A DNA stretch of 64,000 nt, taken from the NCBI GenBank assembly GCA_001803235.1, contig MHBL01000367.1, positions 29,813-93,812 on the forward strand, in the 5' to 3' direction. This document shows, one piece after another, positions 1 through 10,644 of this stretch. The notes below the pieces were generated by a model. The model had not been told where the DNA came from. It did no database searches and saw only the letters and a list, made by a program, of their open reading frames with translations. Numbering within the stretch: position 1 is the first letter of the stretch; each line of letters opens with the position of its first letter. The stretch comes from Lentisphaerae bacterium RIFOXYA12_64_32 (GTDB lineage Bacteria > Verrucomicrobiota > Lentisphaeria > Oligosphaerales > YB12-FULL-65-16). Position numbers and translations under genes: made by a program.

Positions 1-3000
1 GCCCCGGTCCCAGCCGTGTTGCCCCAGGAGATGCAGTTCTTCAACGTCGCCGACGCGCCAGCGTTGTACAACGCGCCGCCGCTCGTGGACGCGGCATTGC
101 CCGAGAGCGTGCAGTTCACCAACCCCGCGTCGTCACCGGCCAGATAAAACCCGGCACCCGACGTCGCCGCGTTCCCGGCCACGACGCAGTTCGTGAACGT
201 GCAAACAGTCGTGCCGCCGCTGCCGCTGCTGTACAACGCGCCGCCAGACGGTGCAGTGTTGCCGGTGAAGGCACAGGCGGAGACCACAATGCCACTACCG
301 CCCCACACCGCCATACCGCCGCCAGCGACCAACGCGGAGTTCGCAGTCACCGTGCAGTGCGACACGCTCAGGTTCGTGGCATTGACGCAGAGGATGCCGC
401 CGCCGGAGCGCGGCACATCCTCCGTGCTGTCCGGGTTCGCATTTCCGCCCGTGATCACAAACCCATCCAACACCACGTCCGCAACTGTGTCCACCGTGAC
501 GACGCGATAGCTGTTGTCGCTGGTCTCCGACACCGTGCCAATGTCCCCGCTCAGAATCGTCGGGTACGCCGTCCAGTCCCGCTCACTGCGGGACGACTCC
601 GTCCCCGCAAACCCGCCGTACAGCGACACGCCCGCCGGAACCTGGAACGTCGCCGTCCGGTCGGTCCCGCCGATCGGACAGTGCGTCCCGGTCGCGACCC
701 AGATCTCGTCTCCGGTCTGTGCCGCTTGCAGTGCCGATTGCAGATCAATAAACGCGTCCGACCACGACGCGCCGGTGTTCCCGCCCGTGGCGCTGCCCTT
801 GACTAACCTTTGGAGAGCGTAGGTGCTCGCCACTGAAGAGGTGCTATCCGCAACGATGCAGACGATCCTGTCCGGCGCCGCAGTCCAGCCCAGGATGTCC
901 TTGAAGCTGATGGTGTAGTTGCCCAAGGCAAGGTTGACAGTGGCACCGCTGTCCCGCCAGGCACCGCCATCCACACGCCACTGCGCCCCGGCGTCGCGGG
1001 CACCCTGCTGCTGGATGGTTACAACCAGACGGCCCTGCATGTACGTGCCCACTGCCGATGCAGAGACGAACTTCGCCAGATAGACACTCGAATCGGTAGG
1101 CTTGGTCCAGTTCGGCACGTCTCTGAAGCTCACGGTGTGACTGCCGGTGTCTGCCCCCACAGTCACGCCGCTGTCCTGCCAGGCGCCGCCATCCAGACAC
1201 CACTGCGCCCCGGCGTCACGCGCGGCCTGGGGTTCGATGCTCACCGTCACGCCACCGTTCGGGTGCCCGATGATCAGCGAGCACTCGGCTCCCGCAACCG
1301 CGTCGACCACCCCGGCGGCATAGAGCATGACTGGGCTCAACCGGGTGCCAATATCGGTGTCATGGAGTTGACCGTAGTAGTTGCTTCCACAACCCCACAG
1401 CGAACCGTCCGTCTTCACAATCAGACTGTGATAGGCCCCTGCCGACACGGACGCCACACCGCTGGACAGAATCTGCACCGTTGTCGATCGGTTTGTGGTC
1501 GTGCCGTCGCCAAGTTGCCCGCTCCCATTGTATCCGCAGGTCCATAGCGACCCGTCCGTCTTCACAACCAACGAGAAAGAGTCGCCTGCAGCTACCGACG
1601 CTACGCCGCCGGACAGGATCTGGACGGGAGTCAGACGCGTCGTCGTCGTCCCGTCCCCGAGTTGGCCGCAGTAGTTGTAGCCACACGCCCACAGCGAACC
1701 GTCCGTCTTCACGATCAGAGTGTGAGAACTCCCACCCGCTGCCGATGCCACGCCCGACGGCAGGATCTCGACTGGACTCGTTTGTGATGTTGTCGTGCCG
1801 TCCCCGAGTTGGCCGTAAGTGTTGTCTCCCCATGCCCACAACGAGCCATCAGTCTTCACGGCCAGCGTGTGCTGGCGGCCCGTTGCCACGAACGCCACGC
1901 TACTCGGCAGGACCTGCACGGGACTGTCAGGGACTCCGCTGCTTCCGCCCCAGCCCCACAGTGCGCCGTCCGCCGTCACCGCGAAGGAAGCGGAGCCCCC
2001 CGCCGCTACACACGTCACGTTACTGAGCACCTGTACGGGGCTGAACCGATCCTCCAAGGTTCCGTCGCCCAGTTCCCCGTAGTATCCTGAACCGCAGGCA
2101 AACAGCGAACCGCCCGCAGCCAAGACCAGTGTATGACTCTCACCGGACATCGCCCTGCCCAAGGCAGCCGCATCTACGGCAAAAGGCGCCACGACCACCG
2201 GATTCGGGGAGAGCCCTGCGAGCCCATCCCCAAGTTGACCATAGTTGCCCGCGCCACTGCCCCACAGCGAACCGTCCGTCCTCAGGACCAACGCATGCCG
2301 AAACCCCGCGGCTACCGCCGCCACACCGCCGGAAAGCACTTCACGCGGAAGCTCGAACGGGATCCAGTGGCGGTCCGCCCCGCACTGCCCGAAGTGGTTT
2401 ATACCGAACCCCCACAGGGATCCGTCTGTCTTCACGGCCACCGAGAAGTCGTAGCCGGGCGCCGCCGATGCGACGCCACTCGGCAGCATGCAGACGGGGC
2501 TATCTACGATCCCGCCCCAGGTTCCCAACTGCCCGAGGGAATTCCAGCCCCACCCCCAGAGCGAGCCGTCCGTCTTCACTGCCAGTGAATCCGATTGCCC
2601 CGCCGCCACCGAGGTCACACCATCGGAGAGAATCTGCTCTGGTGTTGATCGGTTCGTGGTGGTTCCGTCCCCAAGTTGGCCGAAGCCGTTGTACCCGCAG
2701 GCCCATAGGGAACCATCCGTCTTCACGATCAGGGTGTGGTACTTGCCTGCCGCCACTGACGCCACGCCACCGGAGAGAATCTGCTCGGGAACGTGCTGGT
2801 CCGCGGTGGTTCCGTCCCCAAGTTGGCCGTAGTCGTTTCGCCCGCAGGCCCACAGCGAGCCGTCCGTCTTGAGAATCAACGAGTGGTCTTGCCCCGCTGC
2901 GACCGACGCCACTCCGCCCGGCAGGATCTGCACCGGAGTGGAACGACTAGTGGTCGTCCCGTCGCCAAGTTGGCCGTACACGTTGCTTCCGCACGCCCAC

Positions 3001-6000
3001 AGCGATCCATCCGACTCCACAATCAGCGTGTGGTAACTTCCCCCCGCAACCGCGGCCACACCATCGGCGAACACCAAGACAGGGCTGAAGCGGTTGACGG
3101 TCGTTCCATCACCGAGTTGGCCGTAGTAGTTGTAGCCACAAGCCCACAGCGACCCGTCGGCACGCCGAATCAGCGTGTGATAGGTTCCCGCTGCCACCTG
3201 GACGATGTCGGTCCACGGCAGGCGCTGTTGCAGGAGGTACGAGCCCTGTTCCGTCGCCAGTTCACCGTAGCCGTTGCGTCCACACCCGAACAGCAGCGCC
3301 CTCACCCGGGAATCGGCATCCATCGGGTCCGTGCCGTATGTGTACTCCTCCACATTCGTGTCCGCATCACCATCCGGATCCTCGTTGGCACCCTGACTCA
3401 GACCGCCGAAGCACGACTCCTCCCAGTCGTCGGACATCTTGTCCCCGTCGGTGTCCTCGTCCGCGAAGGTCAAGATGCAGACCGCAAGACGGCCCAACAC
3501 CGCGTTGGTCGGGTTCGACAAGGTGATCTCGACCGTCTCCGGCGGCTCCGGCAACGCATCGTCAGCGAGCGTCACCTCGATGCTCTCGCTCGTCTCACCG
3601 GAGTTGAAGGTCAGCGTTCCCGACACCAGTGTGTAGTCCACCCCGCCCCCCGTTGCCGTGCCGCCGGTCACGCAGTAGTCCACGGTCACGCCCCACGGCA
3701 AAGGCCCGGACAGGTCGACCGGAATCGCAATGACGCCGGCATTCTCGCTCGCCGACCGGGCCGTTTCAGAAAACCCCAACTCGACATACGTGCCGGTCGC
3801 CGATGTGGTTGCATCTTCGGCAATACTGACCGTCGCGTCGGGAGGCCGAGTCCTGTTCGCCACATCCTTGTAGCTGACCGTGTGAGTACCCACGGCGGGG
3901 GCAACGACAGCGCCGCTGTTCAGCCACGGTCCCCCGTCCACGCACCACTGCCCCCCCCCATCCCGTGCCGCCCCCGGCTCGACCGTTACGGTCAACCACC
4001 CCCCCGGTTCGACCTTAACCAGGAACCCGTCACCCAAACCACCGTTGTAACTCGTACTCCAGCCGCCGGAAACCCAACCGGAAATGTTCGAGTCGCCCGT
4101 GAGGTACACGTTGCGCGCGCTGTCTACCGCGAGATCATAACTGACCGAAAATCCACGACTGGTGACATACGATGACCAGATATGCGTCCCGGCATTCGAG
4201 AACTTGACTAGGAAGCCATCGCTCCCGAGGCCATCGAAACTGGTCTGCCAGCCGCCCGAGACCCAGCCCGAAGAGCCCGTCTGTCCCGCAACGTAGACAC
4301 CACCCACAGCGTCAAGGGCCAGCGCGGTGCCATAATCCCCGTCGTCCCCTCCAACGTAGGTAGCCCATACAAGTCCCCCGGCACTCGACAGCTTGGCCAC
4401 AAAACCATCGCTGTCCCCTCCGTTGTAACTCGTGTCCCATCCGCCCGAAACCCACCCCGAGTCTCCCGCGCCGCCCGCGATATAGACGTTACCTGAACCG
4501 TCCAGTGCGATGCCCTCACCGCTCCCGCACAGATAGGTTGACCACTCATGCGCACCGCTGCCAGACAGCCTCACCACGAACCCACACGTCACGCCGCTCT
4601 CGTAGCTGGTAATCCCGCCGCCGGACACCCAGCCCGGCGACAAGGTGTGGCCCGTGACACAGATATCCCCCGAACCGTCGACCGCGACGGCGTAACCTCC
4701 GTCGGAGTTGTTCCCGCCCAGGTACGTGGACCACAGGTGCGCTCCAGTACTCGACAGTTTCACAACAAACCCGTCCTGACTCCCGCCATTGTAACTCGTG
4801 TCCCAGCCGCCTGACACCCAGCCCGACGACGACGTGTGCCCCGTGATGTACACATTGCCGTCGCCGTCCGCAGCAATACCATTGCCTTCGTCCCACCCGC
4901 TCCCACCAAGGTAAGTGGACCACTGGTTCGCACCAGCGCTCGACAACTTCGCAACAAACCCATCACGACTGCCGCCATAGTTCGTGCTCCAACCACCGGA
5001 AACCCAGCCCGAAGACGCCGTGTATCCCGCAACGTAAACGTACCCCGAACCGTCCACCGCGATGCCTGTGGCACGGTCTTCGCTGGTGCCGCCAAGATAC
5101 GTGGACCATACATGCGCGCCGGTGCTGGAGAGTTTGACCACGAACGCGTCGTAGTTGCCATTCTGGCTCGTGTCATACCCACCGGAGACCCAGGCCGACG
5201 AGGCCGTGTAACCGCACACGTAAACGTTGCCTGAACTGTCGACCGCGACGCCGGTGGCGTAGTCATCGCCGGTGCCGCCGAGGTAGGTGCCCCACTCGAC
5301 CGCCGGGTCGATGACGAGCGGGTAGTGCGGGTCGATGGGGCCGGACACGGTGAAGCCGCAGGTGGTCGGGTCGCGGAGTGCGAAGGCGCCGGGGACGGTG
5401 CGGCGGCCGTCGGGCAGGTCTTGCCACAGGACGGGTGCGGCGTCGCGCAGGCTCGGGCCGCCGTCGCCGAGGTTGAGGCGCAGTGCGCCGTCGGACTCGA
5501 GTGCGAGCCCGGCGATACCCTCGTAGTGCAGTGCGATCTGGCGGTAGTCGGCGCCGGGCGCGACGGTGAACTCGTACTTCATGCCGCCGTTCAGGCCGGT
5601 GACGCGCAGGTCGACGCCGGCGTAGAGGTTGCGGTACACGACGGAGTCCCAGGTCGGCACGTTCTCGCGCCAGTGCGACGGCTTGCCGCGCCGGAAGTGG
5701 ACCACGGCGCCTAAACCCTTGTCGCCGGTCGGTGCGACGCGGTTGGCGCCGACGAAACTGGCCGCAAAACGCAGCATGCGTCGCGGTTGCGAAGTCCGCT
5801 CGGCGGGCGGTGTGCCGGGGGCGTCCGGCGGCGCTGCGGTCTCCGCGCCCGGGACCGGCGCGAAGACCTGGAAGTTGACCGCGCTCTCGGCCAGGCCGAC
5901 ATTGACGCCCTTGCTGCTGAGCGCGAACCGGATCGCGGCGTCCTCCCACTGGCCCTGGTTCTCGACGAACATTGCGGAGGACGCGCCAAACTTCGCGACG

Positions 6001-6104
6001 GCGGCCGTGGCGCGCGGGTCGGCCACGCCGGGTTCGGGCGCCCCGGCGAAGGCGAGCGGGGCGAACACGCAGGAGAACAGCAGGAGGGCAACGACACGAC
6101 AGCG
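1..6104 (-). CDS. Giant secreted multi-repeat protein (DUF7948 / SBBP / Calx-beta / RCC1 / beta-helix), 3' end outside window
   Basis: One uninterrupted minus-strand frame runs from about 6104 off the window start, giving ~2,030 residues without its C-terminus. From the N-terminus there is a hydrophobic signal segment ending LAFA. Next comes a DUF7948-like domain (about 6030-5300), then six to seven SBBP propeller repeats of ~185 bp with the recurring core GWVSGGWDTSYNGG (5300-4020). A beta-sandwich with QWCVDGGPW recurs near 3900, 1180 and 970. A Calx-beta-like stretch lies at 3790-3470, about a dozen RCC1-type repeats (KTDGSLWACGYN, QLGDGTTT) at 3300-1370, and a beta-helix region with GGFAGTE and TILSGDI at 830-1. 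These domains are typical of cell-surface or secreted proteins of unknown ligand. No ATG, GTG or TTG lies in frame ahead of the signal segment (upstream frame checked to ~6300), so the start is uncertain: a CTG at 6081-6083, a non-canonical start, or a 5' indel. Confidence 0.85.
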
Positions 6105-6131
6105 GTGGGCCTGCCCCGAACCCGAGCCGCC

Positions 6132-6738
6132 GCGTAAACGCGGAACTACAAGCCTCGTACCTCGCAGGTTCGTAGTTCCACCTTCAGGCGGTCTTGGCTC
6201 GCCATGGCCGCGCGTCGAATCCGGACCGTCCCGCCCGCCGGGCGGGACGGAACTACAAGCCTCGCGCCGCCCCAGGTTCGTAGTTCCACCATAAGGCGGT
6301 CCGGGGTTCGGGTGTGCCCGCCAGGCGTCGCCCGGGATGCGCTCTTGCCCTCGCCGCAGACTCGGATCTGCGAGCGCACTACGAGCAGCGGTTTGGTGTC
6401 TCGGCCTGGAGTCGCTTCCCACGTCGCACTCCTCGTCCCCGTGGAATCGCCCGTCCTGATGCCGAGACAATACACGACTCACGCGCTTGGTTCAATATAG
6501 AAAAGCCAACAATCCGGTTGCCGGTTCAGGGGGAGGCAAGGTTCGTAGTTCCGCCCCGCCCGGCGGGCGGGACGGTCCAGGGTCGCCGTGACCACGCGCC
6601 TCAATCCGGACCGCGTAAACGCGGAACTACAAGCCTCGCGCCTCCCAGGTTCGTAGTTCCGCCTTCAGGCGGTCTTGGTTCGACGTCGCCACGCGTCGAA
6701 TCCGGACCGCGTAAACGCGGAACTACAAGCCTCGCACG
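6132..6738. repeat. Cluster of dispersed hairpin repeats (family 1, GTTCGTAGTTCC type) upstream of typA
   Basis: This intergenic region contains several whole or half copies of one unit. The unit begins with the small hairpin CCGCGTAAACGCGG, followed by AACTACAAGCCTCGC, a short spacer, AGGTTCGTAGTTCC and a second small hairpin CCGCCTTCAGGCGG. The inner parts (GAACTACAAGCCT and AGGTTCGTAGTTC) are inverted relative to each other. Full units are near 6132-6197, 6236-6303 and 6608-6675; half units are near 6537-6570 and 6708-6738. Another copy lies at 35521-35596 and a half-copy near 16388. I see no coding sequence in 6105-6956. The stretch 6305-6480 has no recognisable gene. Confidence 0.8.
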
Positions 6739-6956
6739 GCCCGGGCTCGCGGTCCCGTCCAGTCACCGAAACGCGACAAGACACGACAGGAACTCCGCCG
6801 CCTCCCGCGACGTCGCACGCCGTTCCGCCTCGCACCGCTAGGTCTCGGCGCTATATTATCGGTTCGCCTGGACTGTTTGGCTCTCCGGCCACCCTTTCCC
6901 CGGTTGCGTGTAGGACCGGCCGCCGGCAGTCTGGCGTCAAGGATCGAAAACTCCGT

Positions 6957-8738
6957 ATGGACCAGACCAAGATCAGAAACATTGCGATCATCGCGCACGT
7001 CGACCACGGCAAGACGACGCTGGTCGATCAGCTCTTCCGCCAGAGCGGCATGTTCCGCGACAACCAGAAGGTCGAGGAACGGCTCATGGACTCCATGGAC
7101 CTGGAGAAAGAGCGCGGCATCACCATCTCCGCGAAGAACGGCTCCTTCCGCTACAAGGGCTACTGGATCAATATCGTGGACACACCCGGCCACGCGGACT
7201 TCGGCGGCCAGGTCGAACGCGTGCTGAAGATGGCCGATGGCGCCCTGCTCCTCGTCGATGCCGAAGAAGGCCCGATGCCACAGACCTTCTTCGTGCTCAA
7301 GAAAGCGCTGAGCCTGAACCTGCCGCTGATCGTGGTGATCAACAAGGTCGACAAGGCCAATGCCCGCCCCGACTGGGTCGTGGACCAGGTCTTTGACCTG
7401 TTCGTCAAGCTGCATGCACCGGATCACATTCTCGACTTTCCGATCGTGTTCGCCTCGGCGCGCGAAGGCTACGCCATGCTCGACCACCACAAGCCCAGCA
7501 AGACCGTGGACGCCCTGTACGAGATGATCGTGACCCGCATTCCGGCGCCCAAGGGCGACCCGAACGCGCCGCTGCAGATGCTGGTCAGTTCGATCGATTA
7601 CAGCCCGTACCTCGGCCGACTCGGGATCGGCAAGGTCACGTCCGGCACGCTGAACATCAACAAAGACATTGTCGTGGCCCTGCGCGACGGCACGATCATC
7701 CCGGCGCGGGTCACGAAGGTTTACCGGTTCGAGGGTGCGGAACGCGTCCCCATCGAGACCGCCGGGGTGGGCGAGATCGTGGCGGTCGCCGGCATGGATC
7801 AGGTCACCGTCGGGGTCACTTATACGGACCCGGAAAACCCGCAACCGCTGCCGCCCATGGAGATCGATCCGCCGACCATCTCGATGAACTTCATCCCCAA
7901 CGACTCGCCGTTTGCCGGCCGCGAGGGCGAGTTCGTCACCTCACGCCACCTGGTGGACCGCCTGAAACACGAGTCCCTTGCGGACGTCGCACTGCACGTC
8001 GAACCGCTTGGGGAGAGCAAAGGCTTCAAGGTCTCCGGCCGCGGCGAACTGCACCTCTCCATCCTCATCGAGCGCATGCGCCGTGAAGGCTACGAGTTCC
8101 AGGTCACCCGCCCCGTCGCCATTCTCCGCGAAGTGGACGGCGTCATCCAGGAACCGTTCGAGGAACTCACCATCGACGTGCCTGAAGTGCACATGGGCGT
8201 GGTCATCGAGAAACTCGGCCAACGCAAGGGCCAGATCCTGACCATGGAAACCGGCAACGGCATGGCGCGACTGGTGTTCCGCGTCCCGACCCGCGCCCTG
8301 CTCGGGTTCCGCTCGGAGTTCCTCACCGACACCCGCGGCATGGGCGTGATGAACTACATCTTCTCCGGGTACGGGCCGCACGTCGGCGAAATCCGCACCC
8401 GCACCCGCGGCGTCCTGATCTCCATGATGAACTGCACCACGGTCGCCTACGCGCTGTTCAACCTCCAGGACCGCGGCCGCTTCTTCCTGCCGCCCGGCGT
8501 CGAGGTCTACGCGGGCCAGATCGTCGGCGAACACTGCCGCGAAGACGACCTGACGGTCAACCCGGGCAAGGGCAAGCGCCTGACCAACATGCGCGCCTCC
8601 GGTTCCGACGAGAACATCATCCTGACCCCGCCCACCCGTTTCACCCTCGAGGAGTGCCTCCCCTACATCAACGACGACGAACTCGTCGAGATCACCCCGA
8701 AAAACATCCGGCTCCGCAAACGCAACTTCCGACCATAG
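6957..8738 (+). CDS. typA: Ribosome-associated translational GTPase TypA/BipA
   Basis: The 593-residue product is full length for TypA/BipA, a translational GTPase related to EF-G and LepA that binds ribosomes and supports growth under stress and assembly of the large subunit. The ATG at 6957 gives an N-terminus MDQTKIRNIAIIAHVDHGKT with the G1 loop at residues 14-21. G2/G3 follow as RGITISAKN and DTPGHADFGG, and G4 as NKVDKANARP. Domain II, two alpha/beta domains (ESKGFKVSGRGELHLSILIERMRREGYEF) and the family-specific C-terminal domain follow in the expected order. The frame stays open for 94 codons upstream through repeat DNA, but similarity starts at 6957. A TATATTAT stretch near 6852 could be a -10 element. 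Confidence 0.97.
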   Translation: MDQTKIRNIAIIAHVDHGKTTLVDQLFRQSGMFRDNQKVEERLMDSMDLEKERGITISAKNGSFRYKGYWINIVDTPGHADFGGQVERVLKMADGALLLVDAEEGPMPQTFFVLKKALSLNLPLIVVINKVDKANARPDWVVDQVFDLFVKLHAPDHILDFPIVFASAREGYAMLDHHKPSKTVDALYEMIVTRIPAPKGDPNAPLQMLVSSIDYSPYLGRLGIGKVTSGTLNINKDIVVALRDGTIIPARVTKVYRFEGAERVPIETAGVGEIVAVAGMDQVTVGVTYTDPENPQPLPPMEIDPPTISMNFIPNDSPFAGREGEFVTSRHLVDRLKHESLADVALHVEPLGESKGFKVSGRGELHLSILIERMRREGYEFQVTRPVAILREVDGVIQEPFEELTIDVPEVHMGVVIEKLGQRKGQILTMETGNGMARLVFRVPTRALLGFRSEFLTDTRGMGVMNYIFSGYGPHVGEIRTRTRGVLISMMNCTTVAYALFNLQDRGRFFLPPGVEVYAGQIVGEHCREDDLTVNPGKGKRLTNMRASGSDENIILTPPTRFTLEECLPYINDDELVEITPKNIRLRKRNFRP

Positions 8739-8750
8739 CGGCTCCTTGGA

Positions 8751-8926
8751 CTGTGGCGCGGGACATCCGGGACCGCAGCAGGGTCAATCGGGTCCGTCCC
8801 GGACCGATGATCTCGACCTCAGGTCCGTCGTCGCCCAGACAGCTTCCGCCGTCGCTCTGGCCATGGCGGACATGTCGCCGGACAGGCCCAACCGGCGTAC
8901 CTCGCTTCGGCGCGGGACGCGCCGAG
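8751..8926. repeat. Intergenic repeat family 2 (CAGTGGCGCGGGACC type), copy 1
   Basis: A ~175-bp GC-rich segment with several internal inverted repeats fills the space between the convergent 3' ends of typA and the GH3-family gene, starting 12 bp after the typA stop. It closely matches 48791-48966 in the same orientation and, in shorter form, 31728-31843 and 63712-63828 in the opposite orientation. All copies lie next to a stop codon, so a role as a structured mRNA 3' end is possible. Confidence 0.75.
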
Positions 8927-8936
8927 CGACTGCGCG

Positions 8937-10616
8937 TCAACCCGCGCGATCCGCCCGCCCGAACAGGTCTGCCCAGAACGTTTCGGGCCGCAGCGCGACC
9001 GGTTTGATGTCGCCCGCCTTCATACCACGCGCCACCCATGCGGCACGGTATGCCGCCATCGCATCGCCCCGGACCTGGCGCACCTCTACCGCCGCCAACT
9101 GCCCGAGCTGCCGCGCATGGGCATAGTGGTAGTTACGACACAACTCCTCCTCCACGACCGCGGAGAACTCCGCCACGCGCGAGGCTGCTTCCCCCTCTGC
9201 CAACTCCAGAAACAGTGCGTATCCGCACCGGGCGCCTTCCACGACCGGTGCCAGCATGGCGAACGCCGGATGCAGGCCGGTCCTTGACTCCGCCACGCGC
9301 AACGCCTCGGCTGCGTGCCGCTCGTCAAGTTTCTCCCCGACCACGTCCGACACGGCATTGTCCTTTCCCTGAAACGCGAAACACGGCGTACGCTGGCAGA
9401 ACCCGGTCACGCGCACCACGTCGTGCAGCCGATATCGCCACAGCCCGCCGCCCGTGGTCAGGACAACGCTGTAGTCGCGGCCCAGTTCCAGTTCCCAAAG
9501 AAAGCGCACCTCCTCCGTGGCCAGGTCGATGAACTCGAAGAAGTGTGAACGCACAGCTCCGACCCGGAACCGGCCGCACCCCGTCGGGATCGAGACGACG
9601 CCCTCGGTGGCGAGCAGGCCCTTGCCCTGGATGCAGACGTCCGGGAACCACTCGCGCAGTCGCTCGACCCAGGGCGAGGCACGGCCGTCGGTCCAGCAAC
9701 TGATCACCGCAAGCTCCGGCCACAGACGCCGGAACATTCCGCGCCCCGCGTCGCCCGCGATCGAAACAACTTCGTCGGCTCGGGCGGGCGCGGGGCCGAA
9801 GTGGGCCTGCAACCGCTCGCGCAGGTCTGAGGTCAAAGCCAGCGCCGGGTCAATCCGGCCGCTGCGCAACTCAGCCGCCAGCGCCGGCAGATGCCGCGGC
9901 ATGGCCTCCAGCAGCAGGGTCAGGAATGACGCGTGCCAGACGGAGATCAGCCTCAGGTCCCTGGCCCGCAGCAGGAACAACAGCGTCAGGTGCTCAAAGG
10001 TCTCCCGGTCGGTCACCCGCCGGATTTCCGGCGACACGGCAAGAAGCTGCCGCGCCAGAACCCGCTCAAGCCCGCCCAAGTACTCGGTGTCGTCCGCAAA
10101 CCCGACCGGGACGGCACCGGGCGTCACAGACTCCGCACCCGCAACCGGCGTGTTGGGACTGATCGACCAGTACTGCCGTCCCAGGAACAGTCTCGGGTGC
10201 GCCAGGTACAGCCACGCGATCCACGCCTGGACCGCGGCCTGGTACTCCCTGCGCAGCGATGCCGTGTACGGGATGAGCTTTGCAGCGCCCGTCGAACCGC
10301 TCGTCGGCTGCAGCCGCAGAACGGGCTCGGCCGTAAGGCTCGACGGTTCCCCGCGCCGGATGGCGGCCACCGCGGGTGCGAAATCCGCATACTCAGCCAG
10401 GGGCACTCGCGCCGCGAACTCCGCGGGGGTCTGCAAGCCGCCGAAGCCATGCCCGCGGCCAAAAGCGGTGTCACGGTGGCGCCGCAGCAGGGTCCGCAAC
10501 AACCGCTCTTGCGTCCGGCGCGGAGAGCGGATGGCGACCAGGAACCGCAACCAGCCGGGCAGGCACGCGATGCACCAGGCCAGGTTCGTCAGGAACGTTC
10601 GAACGCGTCTCATCAC
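8937..10616 (-). CDS. GH3-family acyl-acid amido synthetase-like adenylating enzyme
   Basis: The 559-residue protein has the plan of the GH3 family, ATP-dependent enzymes of the firefly-luciferase/ANL superfamily. In plants these join an acyl acid such as jasmonate or indole acetate to an amino acid. The P-loop-like motif LQPTSGSTGAAKLIPYT lies near residue 105. The family pattern continues with VVSIAGDAGRGMFRRLWP, QGKGLLATEGVVSIP, VVLTTGGGLWRYRLHDVVRVTGF and a C-terminal region containing GEKLDERHAAEALR. Length is normal. It is last in a five-gene minus-strand run (14495 to 8937), 28 bp after the gene before it. Bacterial members have no assigned substrate; the surrounding acyltransferase-like and radical SAM genes suggest a biosynthetic role, which is inference. 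Confidence 0.88.
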   Translation of the reverse strand: MMRRVRTFLTNLAWCIACLPGWLRFLVAIRSPRRTQERLLRTLLRRHRDTAFGRGHGFGGLQTPAEFAARVPLAEYADFAPAVAAIRRGEPSSLTAEPVLRLQPTSGSTGAAKLIPYTASLRREYQAAVQAWIAWLYLAHPRLFLGRQYWSISPNTPVAGAESVTPGAVPVGFADDTEYLGGLERVLARQLLAVSPEIRRVTDRETFEHLTLLFLLRARDLRLISVWHASFLTLLLEAMPRHLPALAAELRSGRIDPALALTSDLRERLQAHFGPAPARADEVVSIAGDAGRGMFRRLWPELAVISCWTDGRASPWVERLREWFPDVCIQGKGLLATEGVVSIPTGCGRFRVGAVRSHFFEFIDLATEEVRFLWELELGRDYSVVLTTGGGLWRYRLHDVVRVTGFCQRTPCFAFQGKDNAVSDVVGEKLDERHAAEALRVAESRTGLHPAFAMLAPVVEGARCGYALFLELAEGEAASRVAEFSAVVEEELCRNYHYAHARQLGQLAAVEVRQVRGDAMAAYRAAWVARGMKAGDIKPVALRPETFWADLFGRADRAG

Positions 10617-10644
10617 GGCCGCCAGAGTCCCGACCCTCCCTGTC

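Noticed and set aside
1360..3200. Regular ~150-bp tandem repeats resembling an array
   Set aside because: They encode RCC1-type repeats in one continuous minus-strand frame; there are no spacers and no CRISPR-type repeat length.
4020..5280. Regular ~185-bp tandem repeats
   Set aside because: They encode SBBP propeller repeats of the same protein.
6675..6956. 94-codon N-terminal extension of TypA
   Set aside because: It is translated from repeat DNA; TypA similarity and the expected length begin at 6957.
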